The notes under the pieces were generated by a model, which made no database searches, was not told the DNA's origin, and saw only the letters and a list, made by a program, of their open reading frames with translations. Made by a program: the position numbers and the translations under genes. This document shows, one piece after another, positions 48,606 to 57,147 of a stretch of DNA of 64,000 nt (its first letter is position 1; each line of letters opens with the position of its first letter). The DNA lies in the NCBI GenBank assembly GCA_002440665.1, contig DJUX01000036.1, positions 1 through 64,000 of the forward strand, read 5' to 3'. The stretch is from Dechloromonas sp. UBA6271 (GTDB taxonomy: Bacteria > Pseudomonadota > Gammaproteobacteria > Burkholderiales > Rhodocyclaceae).

Positions 48606-48635
48606 GACAAAAGGCCGCGACTGCGGCCTTTTGTC
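48606..48635. terminator. Bidirectional terminator between fccB and cytochrome c4
   Basis: Perfect 13-bp stem GACAAAAGGCCGC / GCGGCCTTTTGTC with a 4-base loop; T-rich on both strands. Confidence 0.88.
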
Positions 48636-48651
48636 TTATGTGCTGCGCAAC

Positions 48652-49269
48652 TCAGTTGAGCGTCGCGATGTACTCGGCGACGGCGTGGCGCTCCAGTTCG
48701 CTCAGCTTGGAGGCGACGGTATGCATGACCGCGTTGTCGTTGGTCCGCTCACGGGAGTTGAACTGCTTGAGCTGGTCCTCGATGTAGCGCGGATGCTGGC
48801 CGGCGAGGCGCGGCAATTGCGGCGTCCCGAGGCCCTTCGGCCCGTGGCAGCTGGCGCAGCTGGGCAGGCCGGTGAACTGGTTGCCGCGCTCGAAGGTGTA
48901 CTTGCCGACGGCAAGCAGTTCGGCATCCTTCGCCGGCCGCGGCCCGACCTTCTTGGCTTCGAAGAAGGCGCCCAGCGCCTTCATCTCGGCCGGCGTCAAC
49001 TCTTCGGCCTGCGGTTTCATGGTGTCGCTCTTGCGCTTGCCTGATTTGAAGTCGCCAAGCTGCTTGGCGATATATTCCGAATGCTGGCCGGCCAGGCGCG
49101 GGAACACCGGGCTGGCCGACTCGCCTTCCATGCCGTGACAGAGAAAGCAGCGCCCGGAAACGATTTCTTCGGCGCGCGCCTGATCGGCCTTGGCATCGGC
49201 CCTTACCGACAGGCTCGACAGCATGGCCAGCGCCGCCACGCCCGATATGACTAGATGTTTGTAATCCAC
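48652..49269 (-). CDS. Diheme cytochrome c4
   Basis: 205 residues with a signal peptide and two similar cytochrome domains with heme sites CFLCH and CASCH; FPRLAGQHSEYI and LPRLAGQHPRYI are the repeated signatures of c4. Likely carries electrons from sulfide/thiosulfate oxidation to a terminal oxidase or nitrate/perchlorate respiration. I start it at GTG 49269 (VDYKHLV) because GGAGGGG lies at the right spacing; the upstream ATG has none. Confidence 0.9.
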   Translation of the reverse strand: MDYKHLVISGVAALAMLSSLSVRADAKADQARAEEIVSGRCFLCHGMEGESASPVFPRLAGQHSEYIAKQLGDFKSGKRKSDTMKPQAEELTPAEMKALGAFFEAKKVGPRPAKDAELLAVGKYTFERGNQFTGLPSCASCHGPKGLGTPQLPRLAGQHPRYIEDQLKQFNSRERTNDNAVMHTVASKLSELERHAVAEYIATLN

Positions 49270-49438
49270 TTGCGTCCCCTCCGACGATATCAATATCCGT
49301 AAATGATTAAATATTAATTCGCTTACACCGCGCTTTCAACCGGTCAGAATACCCGCCGGTTGGGAGTCGGATCAAAAAAAGTAGACGTTGCCCGGCGATG
49401 GCGCGAAGATTAGTATTTAACCGTTTCAGGAGATGCTG
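49270..49438. other. Divergent promoter region, cytochrome c4 / SoxH-like
   Basis: Contains the dyad AACCGG (49338-49343) - 12 bp - CCGGTT (49356-49361) and an AT-rich near-palindrome around ATTAAATATTAAT. Either may be a regulator site; no protein can be assigned. Confidence 0.35.
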
Positions 49439-50449
49439 ATGAAGCGCCGCAATTTTCTCCGTTCCGCCGCCGGCTTTCTCGCCCTGAGCGCTGCCGAGTT
49501 CGCACCATGGCAGGCAATGAGCGCCTTTGCCCGCGAGGTCGAGGATTTCGTGCGCGGGCCAGCGGTCAAGGATCATCCGCTGCGGCAGATCTCGAAACAC
49601 GTCTGGATCATCTTCTCGCCGGACGGTTTCCCGACCCCGGAAAACCAGGGAATGATGTGCAACATCACCTTCGTGAACACCGCGCAGGGCCTGGTCGTCG
49701 TCGATTCCGGCGCCTCGGCGCAGATCGGCGAAATGGCGATCCGCCAGGCGCAAAAGACGTTCAAGAGGCCGGTCGTCGCCATCATCAACACCCATTATCA
49801 CGGCGACCACTGGCTCGGCAACGACGCCTTTGCCGCCGCCTTCAGGAACCTGCCGATCTACGCCCACCCGGGGACGACCACGGAAATCAAGGGGGTCCAG
49901 GGCAACATGTGGCGCACGCTGATGGAGCAATGGACCAATCAGGCCACCCTCGGCACCCGCGTCGTGCCGCCGACGCAGCCACTGGAGCACGGCAGCGAAC
50001 TGAAGTTCGGCGACGTCACGCTGCGCATGCACCATTACGGCAAGGCGCACACGCCGTCCGACATCTGTGTCGAAGTCGTCGAGGACAAACTGACCTGCGT
50101 CGGCGACGTCGCCATGGACCGGCGCATCGCCAACATGGACGACGGCTCCTACCTCGGCACCTTCAAGACCTACGACGCGCTGGAAAAGAGCGCCAACAGC
50201 ACGATCTGGCTGCCCGGCCACGGCGAACCGGGGCCCAATGTGCTGAAATGGAACCGCGAACTGTTCGAAGGCATCTACCGGACCTGCGAACAGGCGGTCA
50301 AGGACGGCCTGCCGCTGGAGGAAGCCAAGATGCTGGTGCTGAAGGACCCGCGCGTCGCCAGCCGCGCCAAAGACACCAAGGGCTTCGACACCAACATCGG
50401 CAAGTACGTCAGCCTCGCCTATCTCGAAGCCGAGGCGGCGGCGTTCTGA
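49439..50449 (+). CDS. SoxH-like metallo-beta-lactamase-fold hydrolase
   Basis: 336 residues. Twin-arginine signal MKRRNFLRSAAGFLALSA, zinc-site THYHGDHWLGND (HxHxDH), later histidine regions HHYGKAHTPSD and LPGHGEPGPN, and GDVAMDRR. Related to SoxH and to the metallohydrolases of quinoprotein relay systems. Periplasmic; substrate unknown, not essential for thiosulfate oxidation in species where SoxH was tested. CAGGAG supports the ATG at 49439 rather than one two codons upstream. Confidence 0.86.
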   Translation: MKRRNFLRSAAGFLALSAAEFAPWQAMSAFAREVEDFVRGPAVKDHPLRQISKHVWIIFSPDGFPTPENQGMMCNITFVNTAQGLVVVDSGASAQIGEMAIRQAQKTFKRPVVAIINTHYHGDHWLGNDAFAAAFRNLPIYAHPGTTTEIKGVQGNMWRTLMEQWTNQATLGTRVVPPTQPLEHGSELKFGDVTLRMHHYGKAHTPSDICVEVVEDKLTCVGDVAMDRRIANMDDGSYLGTFKTYDALEKSANSTIWLPGHGEPGPNVLKWNRELFEGIYRTCEQAVKDGLPLEEAKMLVLKDPRVASRAKDTKGFDTNIGKYVSLAYLEAEAAAF

Positions 50450-50498
50450 GCATCCGCCGCACAAACTTCGCCCATCCACCCCCAATTCGGGAGACACC

Positions 50499-50810
50499 AT
50501 GCGCCTGCCCTCCGTTGCCCTGATCGCCCTGCTGCCCCTTGCCGCCCACGCCGAAGAGCCGTGGGGCAAGGTCGACCTGCAAGCCGCCAAGGCGCTGCAC
50601 GACAAGACCTGCCTCAGCTGCCACGTGCGCATGTACGGGGGCGACGGCAGCAAGATGTACACCCGTGACGGCCGCATGTTGTCCAACAAGCTGGAACTGT
50701 TGCAGCGAGTCGCTGCGTGCAACGCCCAGGTCAGCTCCGGCTGGTTCCCGGAAGAGGAAGGCGCCGTCGCCGCCTGGCTCAACCAGCAGTATTACCATTT
50801 CGACAAGTGA
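50499..50810 (+). CDS. Small monoheme cytochrome c
   Basis: 103 residues with a signal peptide (ALLPLAAHA|EE) and one heme site, CLSCH, followed by VRMYGGDGSKMYTRDGRML (Met ligand candidates). Extra cysteine in AACNAQV. GGGAG upstream. Lies between the SoxH-like and SoxW-like genes, so probably an accessory redox protein of the sulfur island. Confidence 0.88.
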   Translation: MRLPSVALIALLPLAAHAEEPWGKVDLQAAKALHDKTCLSCHVRMYGGDGSKMYTRDGRMLSNKLELLQRVAACNAQVSSGWFPEEEGAVAAWLNQQYYHFDK

Positions 50811-50811
50811 C

Positions 50812-51303
50812 ATGAATTCTTCATTGCAAGCCGTCCGCCATGGCCTGATCGCCGGCCTGCTGGCCCTCTTTTCCCTGAGCGGGCTGGCGGCGGGCACCGA
50901 CCTGCCGCCAGCCCAGGATCTGCGCGCCGAAGCGGAGCGCGCCGCGCAAGCCGGCGGCCCCTTGATCGTCGTCTACAGCCGCAAGGACTGCAAGTACTGC
51001 GAGACAGTCAAGCGCGACTATCTGAAGCCGCTGGCCGCCGACCCGCGTTTCCGCGACCGCGTCGTCGTCCGTCAGGTAAACCAGGACAGCGACGCGGCGC
51101 TCGTCGATTTCCATGGTGCCACGACGACCCACGCCCAGCTGGCCAGGGCCGAGAAAATCAAGCTGGTGCCGGTTGTCGTCTTTTACGGCCCGCAGGGCAA
51201 ACGCCTGGCCGAGCCGATCATCGGCGCCCGGCTGCCGGATTTCTATCCGAGCTACTTGGAAGAATCGATCGAGAAATCGTCGCGGGCACTCAAAGCCCGC
51301 TGA
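50812..51303 (+). CDS. SoxW-like periplasmic thioredoxin
   Basis: 163 residues with a signal peptide (FSLSGLAAG) and a thioredoxin fold; active site DCKYCE, cis-proline in KLVPVVVFYG. SoxW proteins keep SoxY or other Sox thiols reduced. Starts one base after the stop of the cytochrome gene; a longer open frame upstream is not used. A dispersed repeat lies 8 bases past its stop. Confidence 0.87.
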   Translation: MNSSLQAVRHGLIAGLLALFSLSGLAAGTDLPPAQDLRAEAERAAQAGGPLIVVYSRKDCKYCETVKRDYLKPLAADPRFRDRVVVRQVNQDSDAALVDFHGATTTHAQLARAEKIKLVPVVVFYGPQGKRLAEPIIGARLPDFYPSYLEESIEKSSRALKAR

Positions 51304-51310
51304 GCCGCCT

Positions 51311-51343
51311 GAAAATCGGCCCTTTTTGGCCGTCGACCGCAAC
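51311..51343 (-). repeat. Dispersed repeat copy after soxW-like gene
   Basis: Minus-strand GTTGCGGTCGAC (51332-51343) followed by GGCCAAAAAGGGCCGATTTT. It begins 8 bases past the stop codon. Confidence 0.75.
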
Positions 51344-51559
51344 CGTCATCGGGAGATACGAAATCCCGCCTCAGTTGACCGCCTGGTTGCAACTAAGCCA
51401 AGCAGGAAATATCGTGGTCTTGTCCATGCATTGGGTTTCAGGTGGCAATTGGCCAATCGCAGGCGCACCAAGGAAAGATTCCAAATGAATTATTGTGATA
51501 CGGTATCGACCATATCCCGGTATCAAAGCCGTTAACCCCATCGCACAGCCTATACATCA
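51344..51559. other. Intergenic, possible 16-codon leader
   Basis: Composition drops toward AT here. A 16-codon frame at 51485-51535 (MNYCDTVSTISRYQSR) has AAGGAAAG upstream. It could be a leader peptide for the next gene, but nothing else supports it. Confidence 0.25.
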
Positions 51560-52177
51560 ATGCAGCAACCCGAAGAGCTCACCACTGAGCGTCCAGCTAG
51601 CACTTCTTTTGTTGAAAGGGCGAAACATAGGACCACATATCCTCTTTTGATCCTTGCCATTATTCTTGCCTATGGCTTTCAACTATCTTGGTTTGTCGCG
51701 GCAAGCAAAGGGCCTTTCGAAGAGGACTATGCATGGGAGGAACTTGCGCAAAAAACACTGGATTACCAATACAGCGGTACTCCCCAAATGAAGATCGAGG
51801 CAGGAAGAATCTCTCATGAATTATGTGGCTTGTGGAACTTCGAAATAATTTGGGGTTCATGCGCAACGGTGAAACTGCATCTATTGGTCCGGGATTTACA
51901 GCCGGAACACCATCATATTGTTCAACGTGAAGTGGCCCACCTGGCCGAACAATTGCAAACGCCTTGCCGCCTACTTCTTCAGCTCGGTCTCGAAAACAAC
52001 ACAAAGCTGCGGAATAGCATTGGCTGCGGAGGCTGGAGAAAGCAGTTTTCGCTGAGCATACCCGTGCACAAGGTCACTATTGAGCGTGAGAAAACGTCGC
52101 CAGTGAAGCCGAATCGCTGGCCGCTGAGCAGCTCGATATACCTATACACATATGGGCCGGTCGCAGGCCGTCGTTAA
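51560..52177 (+). CDS. Hypothetical membrane-anchored protein, AT-richer
   Basis: 205 residues, not recognised. One N-terminal membrane helix (YPLLILAIILAYGFQLSWFV, about 27-46), then a soluble region with several cysteines (ELCGLW, SCATV, TPCRLL, GCGGW). By eye the first codons are 42-47% GC against about 60% or more in neighbours, with rare codons for this genome (e.g. ATA, AGG). No visible Shine-Dalgarno at the ATG. Isolated between the sulfur island and the AEC gene. Probably a horizontally acquired orphan; whether it is expressed is unknown. Confidence 0.5.
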   Translation: MQQPEELTTERPASTSFVERAKHRTTYPLLILAIILAYGFQLSWFVAASKGPFEEDYAWEELAQKTLDYQYSGTPQMKIEAGRISHELCGLWNFEIIWGSCATVKLHLLVRDLQPEHHHIVQREVAHLAEQLQTPCRLLLQLGLENNTKLRNSIGCGGWRKQFSLSIPVHKVTIEREKTSPVKPNRWPLSSSIYLYTYGPVAGRR

Positions 52178-52228
52178 GCCTCACTTCGAGCGATAAGATG
52201 CTGCACTAAAACTGGAAAGCGAAATCCC

Positions 52229-52253
52229 AAAAATTAGGAAACTGGCAGTTTCC
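52229..52253 (-). terminator. Terminator of the hslV-hslU-AEC unit
   Basis: Perfect stem GGAAACT / AGTTTCC, 3-base loop, followed on the minus strand by TAATTTTTG. Confidence 0.7.
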
Positions 52254-52275
52254 ACCCTGCGTCAATTTAAGCCAG

Positions 52276-53166
52276 TCAGCGCAACACCAGCGCCAGGGCC
52301 AGCGGCAGGAAAAACAGCGCCGCCAGGTTGCCGATCAGCACGATGGAGGCCACCCGTTCCGGCTCCTGCTTGTAGCGCTCGGCAAAGAGGAAGTTGAGCA
52401 CGGCCGGCGGCAGCGCGCCGAACACCAGCAGCATCGCCGCCTCGCGCCCCTGCAGGCCGAGCAGCTGGACGGCGCCGGCGGCGATCAGCATGCCGGCGAG
52501 CGGGCGCAACACGGCGCTGCCGGTAGCCAGCTTCCATTCCTTGAAGGAAACGTCGGTCATGCGCACGCCGAGCGAGAAGAGCAGCAGCGGCACCGAGACA
52601 TCACCGAGCATCTTGATGGCGATGACCAGCGGCTGCCAGACGGGGATCTTCAACAGCGCCACCGTCAGCCCGGCGATCGCGGCGGCGACCACCGGCACGC
52701 GCCACAGCGTCAGCAGACGCGCGTGCGGGTCGAGCAGGCGGGCGCCAAAGGAGAAATGCAGCGTGTTCTCGACCATGAACAGGATCACCGCCGCCGGCAA
52801 GGCGTCTTCGCCCCAGGCCAGCACGGCGAGCGGCAGGCCGATGTTGCCGGAGTTGTTGAACATCATCGGCGGCGCCAGCGTTTTCGGCAGGCTGCCGATC
52901 AGCCTGGCGATCGGCCAGGCCAGCAGGCCGCAGGTCGCCAGCACGATGAAGCCGCCGAGGGCCAGCGGCGCGTAGGCGGCGAGGTCGAAGGACTTGCCGG
53001 CCATCGCGGCGAAGACCAGCGCCGGTACGAAGACATCCATGTTCAGCCGGTTGGCGACCGCCATTTCCGGCTTGTGATGGCGGGCGTACAAATAGCCGGC
53101 GGCGACGATCCCGAAAATCGGGAAGAGAATGGCGACGAGCCGGAAGGTCAGGCTCTCGCCACTCAC
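52276..53166 (-). CDS. AEC family transporter (auxin efflux carrier-like)
   Basis: 296-residue polytopic membrane protein with about ten helices in two halves. Conserved FNNSGNIGLPLAVLAWG and LLLFSLGVRMTD. Bacterial members export or import organic acids such as malonate or malate; substrate not predictable here. Starts at GTG 53166, overlapping the hslU stop (GTGA), so it is coupled to hslUV. Confidence 0.85.
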   Translation of the reverse strand: MSGESLTFRLVAILFPIFGIVAAGYLYARHHKPEMAVANRLNMDVFVPALVFAAMAGKSFDLAAYAPLALGGFIVLATCGLLAWPIARLIGSLPKTLAPPMMFNNSGNIGLPLAVLAWGEDALPAAVILFMVENTLHFSFGARLLDPHARLLTLWRVPVVAAAIAGLTVALLKIPVWQPLVIAIKMLGDVSVPLLLFSLGVRMTDVSFKEWKLATGSAVLRPLAGMLIAAGAVQLLGLQGREAAMLLVFGALPPAVLNFLFAERYKQEPERVASIVLIGNLAALFFLPLALALVLR

Positions 53167-54512
53167 AGCACGTAGCGTGACAGGTCTTCGTCGGCCGCCA
53201 GTTCGCCCAGGCGTTGATTGACATAGGCGGCGTCGATGTTGATTTTCTGCTGCCCGGCCTTGCCGGCGTCGAAGGAGATCTCCTCGAGCAGCTTTTCCAT
53301 CACCGTATGCAGGCGACGGGCGCCGATATTCTCGGTCTTCTCGTTCACCTGGAAGGCGATCTCGGCCAGCCGCTTGATGCCCTCGTCGGCAAACTCGATG
53401 TGCACACCCTCGGTTTCCAGCAGCGCCTGATACTGGCGGGTCAGGCAGGCATCGGTCTGGGTCAGGATGCATTCAAAATCGGCGACCGACAGCGAATCGA
53501 GCTCGACGCGGATCGGGAAGCGGCCCTGCAATTCGGGAATCAGGTCGGACGGCTTGGACAGGTGGAAGGCGCCGGAGGCGATGAACAGGATATGGTCGGT
53601 CTTGATCATCCCGTACTTGGTCGATACCGTGGTGCCTTCGACCAGCGGCAGCAGGTCGCGCTGGACGCCCTGGCGCGAAACGTCGGCGCCCTGCATCTCC
53701 GAGCGGCTGGCGATCTTGTCCAGTTCGTCGAGGAAGACAATGCCGTTCTGTTCGACGGCCTTGACCGCCTCCAGCTTGACGTCCTCGTCGTTGACCAGTT
53801 TCGCGGCTTCCTCGTCGGTCAGCAGCTTCAGCGCTTCCTTGATCTTCAATTTGCGCGACTTCTTGCGCCCCTGCCCCATGTTCTGGAACATGCCCTGGAT
53901 CTGCTGGGTCAGTTCCTCCATACCGGGCGGCGCGAAGATTTCAGCCTGCATGTTCGGCGCAGCGACCTCGACATCGATTTCCTTGTCGTCCAGCTCGCCT
54001 TCGCGCAGCTTCTTGCGGAATTTCTGGCGCGTGGCGCCATCGGTTGCGGTCGACTCCGAATTTTCGGCAAAAAAACCGGGGCTGCGCGCCGGCGGCAACA
54101 GCACGTCGAGGACGCGCTCCTCGGCGGCATCCTCGGCGCGGGCGCGCATCGATTTCATGGCACGTTCGCGGTGCGACTTGATCGCCATCTCGACCAGATC
54201 GCGGATGATGGTCTCGACATCGCGCCCGACGTAGCCGACTTCGGTGAACTTGGTCGCCTCGATCTTGATGAACGGCGCGTTCGCCAGGCGCGCCAGGCGG
54301 CGGGCGATCTCGGTCTTGCCAACGCCGGTCGGGCCGATCATCAGGATGTTCTTCGGCGTAATTTCCTGGCGCAGCGGCTCGGCCACCTGGGCGCGCCGCC
54401 AGCGGTTGCGCAGGGCGATGGCGACCGATTTCTTGGCGTTGTTCTGGCCGACGATGTGCTTGTCCAGCTCGGACACGATTTCCTGCGGAGTCATCGAACT
54501 TCCAGCACTCAT
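53163..54512 (-). CDS. hslU: ATP-dependent protease ATPase subunit HslU
   Basis: 449-residue AAA+ unfoldase of the HslUV protease. Walker A MIGPTGVGKTEIAR, Walker B IVFLDELDKIA, C-terminal LSRYVL that inserts into HslV. The I-domain contains an insert, PGFFAENSESTATDG, encoded by a copy of the dispersed repeat between the conserved VLLPPAR and TRQKFRKKLREG. The ATG at 54512 overlaps the hslV stop (ATGA); an ATG six codons on (MTPQEIV) with GGAAG upstream is also possible. Confidence 0.96.
   Translation of the reverse strand: MSAGSSMTPQEIVSELDKHIVGQNNAKKSVAIALRNRWRRAQVAEPLRQEITPKNILMIGPTGVGKTEIARRLARLANAPFIKIEATKFTEVGYVGRDVETIIRDLVEMAIKSHRERAMKSMRARAEDAAEERVLDVLLPPARSPGFFAENSESTATDGATRQKFRKKLREGELDDKEIDVEVAAPNMQAEIFAPPGMEELTQQIQGMFQNMGQGRKKSRKLKIKEALKLLTDEEAAKLVNDEDVKLEAVKAVEQNGIVFLDELDKIASRSEMQGADVSRQGVQRDLLPLVEGTTVSTKYGMIKTDHILFIASGAFHLSKPSDLIPELQGRFPIRVELDSLSVADFECILTQTDACLTRQYQALLETEGVHIEFADEGIKRLAEIAFQVNEKTENIGARRLHTVMEKLLEEISFDAGKAGQQKINIDAAYVNQRLGELAADEDLSRYVL
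54043..54077 (+). repeat. Dispersed repeat copy inside hslU
   Basis: Exact GTTGCGGTCGAC (54043-54054) then TCCGAATTTTCGGCAAAAAA, antisense to hslU and read through in frame in the I-domain. Confidence 0.75.
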
Positions 54513-55045
54513 TCCAGGGCCTCGATCGTGAAATTGCGGTTGGTGTAGATGCAGATGTCGCCGGCGATTTCCAGCGACTTGGTGACGATGTCGCGCGGCG
54601 CCAGTTCGGTGTTTTCCAGCAGCGCCCGGGCCGCGCTCTGGGCGTACGAGCCGCCCGAGCCGATGGCGACGATCCCCTGTTCCGGTTCCAGCACATCGCC
54701 GTTGCCGGTGATGATCAGCGACACCTCGCGGTCGGCGACCGAGAGCATCGCTTCCAGCCGGCGCAGCGCGCGGTCGGAACGCCAGTCCTTGGCCAGCTCG
54801 ACAGCCGAGCGCAGCAGGTTGCCCTGATGCTTGTCCAGTTTGGCCTCGAAGCGCTCGAACAGCGTGAACGCGTCGGCCGTGCCGCCCGCAAAACCGGCCA
54901 GGATGCGGCCCTGATACAGCCGCCGTACCTTCTTGGCGGTGGACTTAATGACGACGTTGCCGAGCGTAACCTGACCGTCGCCGCCCATGGCGACCGAAGT
55001 GCCGCGGCGCACCGACAGGATCGTCGTGCCGTGATATTGCTCCAT
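54509..55045 (-). CDS. hslV: ATP-dependent protease subunit HslV
   Basis: 178-residue proteasome-like peptidase. The catalytic threonine is in HGTTILSVRR, exposed after processing; conserved MGGDGQVTLG and GSGGSYAQSAARAL. AGGA upstream. Overlaps hslU by 4 bases. Confidence 0.97.
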   Translation of the reverse strand: MEQYHGTTILSVRRGTSVAMGGDGQVTLGNVVIKSTAKKVRRLYQGRILAGFAGGTADAFTLFERFEAKLDKHQGNLLRSAVELAKDWRSDRALRRLEAMLSVADREVSLIITGNGDVLEPEQGIVAIGSGGSYAQSAARALLENTELAPRDIVTKSLEIAGDICIYTNRNFTIEALE

Positions 55046-55059
55046 GTTTTTCCTGACTC

Positions 55060-56337
55060 TTAAGACTTGGGAACGATGATGCGCGCGAACTTGTTGAGCC
55101 CGACGACGGCCATAAGTTCCGCGATCAGGTGATTGGGGCTGCGGATGACGACTTCCCGCCCGCTGTCCTTGACCGGCACCAGCCGGTTGACCAGTTGCCC
55201 GGCCGACACGAAATCGAGCCGGCGAACCGCCGAAAAATCGAGAACGACATGGTCTTCGACGTTGAGGACGCCGGCCAGGTCATCGAAGCGGCTGTTCTTG
55301 ATCTCGCCGCTCAGGTAATGCGCCCGGTCCGCGGACTGGGCCGGCCTGGTGCCGGCCGGCAGCTTGGGCAACGGCACGGTTTCCCAGGACGGTGGCGAGC
55401 GCTCGAAGGTCACCGCGAAATCGATGGCGCACAGCTCGAATTCATCCTGCGTCCCATAGCGTTGCAGCAGTTCCAGAACCAGCAGCCAGGTCCGGGTATT
55501 TTGCGCCTCGCCGACGCTCAGGCGGGAGCGCAGGCGGGGAATGATGCCTTCGATCTGCTCAAGGACGATCACCGCACCCTGGCGCCGGGCACCCATCAGC
55601 AATTCCGCCAGGCGGCCGGCGATTTCGTCGTCACAACCGAGCAGCCGGCTGCAATCGACGCGCAGCGGGCGTTTCGCCTTCAGCGCATCGGCCAGTGGCG
55701 CCAGCGCCGCCACGTCTTCCGACGTCATCACGCCCTGCAGGGTACAAAGCGCAACCCCCGGTGGCGCCGATACCGGCGCCACCGGCATCTCCTGACGCCA
55801 GGTCGGCGGCGACATTTCGCAGGTCTGCACGAACTCGCCGCTGAGTCTCTCGAACGCGGCGCGATCGCCCGTCAACTGCAGAAAATCGAACAACATAAGC
55901 CACAGGCGCAACCCTTCGGTGCCCGGATAGGCGCCCAGAAGGGACTCGAGCAAGGGACGGACGACCGCATCCTGGCCGTTGGCATAGAGGACGGCGACCT
56001 GCTCGACATCGGACTGGATCGAATCGGCCCCATGGTCGACGTTGATCGCCATCACGTCCGATTCGGTGTATTCGCGCTCGAATTCGGACATCGCGCGCTC
56101 GAGATCGGCCTTGGTCTTCGGTACCGCCGGCTTTTCGGGCGCTTTCGGCACGCCGGATGCAGATTGACCGGAGGGCGTGAACTCGAGGTCGGGCAGCGGC
56201 TCTGGCGCTTTTTTCGTCTCTTCCTCGGCTGCCGGCTGCCCCGATTTCAAGGGGGCGGGCGCGACCGGCGCCTTCGGGCGCACGACCTCGCGCTCCGGCA
56301 TTTTCTCAAGCTTTTTCTTGAAGAACGAAAAGACCAT
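55060..56337 (-). CDS. Tandem STAS-domain protein of unknown role
   Basis: 425 residues. N-terminus is a charged, proline-rich tail (FSFFKKKLEKMPE; KAPVAPAPLKS). Two copies of a module follow. Each has a helical segment ending in a conserved SPP-T/S-W (LWLMLFDFLQLTGDRAAFE to MSPPTWRQE, and WLLVLELLQRYGTQDEFEL to RSPPSWETV) and then a STAS-like alpha/beta domain (LRVDCSRLLGCDDEIAGRLA; VVLDFSAVRRLDFVSAGQLV). STAS domains mediate protein switching in anti-sigma pathways or bind lipids, but no partner kinase is nearby. GGAG precedes the ATG. Lies 14 bases upstream of hslV on the same strand and is probably cotranscribed. Confidence 0.8.
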   Translation of the reverse strand: MVFSFFKKKLEKMPEREVVRPKAPVAPAPLKSGQPAAEEETKKAPEPLPDLEFTPSGQSASGVPKAPEKPAVPKTKADLERAMSEFEREYTESDVMAINVDHGADSIQSDVEQVAVLYANGQDAVVRPLLESLLGAYPGTEGLRLWLMLFDFLQLTGDRAAFERLSGEFVQTCEMSPPTWRQEMPVAPVSAPPGVALCTLQGVMTSEDVAALAPLADALKAKRPLRVDCSRLLGCDDEIAGRLAELLMGARRQGAVIVLEQIEGIIPRLRSRLSVGEAQNTRTWLLVLELLQRYGTQDEFELCAIDFAVTFERSPPSWETVPLPKLPAGTRPAQSADRAHYLSGEIKNSRFDDLAGVLNVEDHVVLDFSAVRRLDFVSAGQLVNRLVPVKDSGREVVIRSPNHLIAELMAVVGLNKFARIIVPKS

Positions 56338-56382
56338 GCTGACTCCGAATGAAGAAGCATTCTTTTAGCACGCTCCCCGACG

Positions 56383-57147
56383 TCATGCAATGACCAGACC
56401 AAGCACAATCAGCAGCAGGGCCAGCACCGGCCCGAATGGCTGATCCAGCCAGAGCGCCAGCATGAAGGCAGCCGTGTAGCCGGCGACACCGACCAGCGTC
56501 GCCAGCAGCAAGCCGCGGCGCCAGCCGGGGGCACGCCGGAAGACGATCCACGCCGGCACGAAGATCAGCGCAAAACCGCCCATGACACCCATCGTCATCG
56601 TCGCCAACGCGAGCGTCAGGGCGGCGACCAGATCGAAGCCGAGCATCACCGGCCAGGCGCGCAGGTGGCGCGCCTGAAAGTGATCGGGATAGACGCGCGC
56701 CAGCAGCAAGTGGCGCGACAGCACGAGCAGCATCGCCCCGGCGAACACGGCCCACGGTGCCACCAGCGCCAGTTGCGCGCCACCGGAAAAATACAGCTGG
56801 CCATCGAACAGGGCATGCCCCAGGCGTTCGGCCAGCGGCTGGTTGGCGGCGAGCAGGACAGCGACCGCCCAGCCGGCCAGCAGCAACAGGGCGAAGGCCG
56901 CGCCGCCGGCCAGCCGCCGCGCAAAGACCCGCTTGCTTGCCCCGGCCAGGGCGGCCGCCGCCATGCCGCCAAACGCGGGCGACAGGCCGCCGACCAGCGC
57001 CAGCAAGGCGCCGGCGGCGGCGACGTGCGCATAGGCCAGCGCCGCCAGCCACTCGTCGCGCAGGCGCAGGAAGCAGCCGAGCACCGGCAGGATCAGCGCC
57101 AGACAAAGCCCAGTCAGGAAGGGCAATAGGAAGAGGTCAGACCACAT
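56383..57147 (-). CDS. znuB: Zinc-type ABC transporter permease
   Basis: 254-residue membrane protein of the ZnuB/MntB family (ABC-3) with eight or so helices (FLTGLCLALILPVLGCFL; MTMGVMGGFALIFVPAW). Starts at ATG 57147 (MWSDLFLLP), overlapping the ATPase gene by 11 bases; a longer open frame is out of the family. Third gene of the znuA-znuC-znuB set. Confidence 0.88.
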   Translation of the reverse strand: MWSDLFLLPFLTGLCLALILPVLGCFLRLRDEWLAALAYAHVAAAGALLALVGGLSPAFGGMAAAALAGASKRVFARRLAGGAAFALLLLAGWAVAVLLAANQPLAERLGHALFDGQLYFSGGAQLALVAPWAVFAGAMLLVLSRHLLLARVYPDHFQARHLRAWPVMLGFDLVAALTLALATMTMGVMGGFALIFVPAWIVFRRAPGWRRGLLLATLVGVAGYTAAFMLALWLDQPFGPVLALLLIVLGLVIA

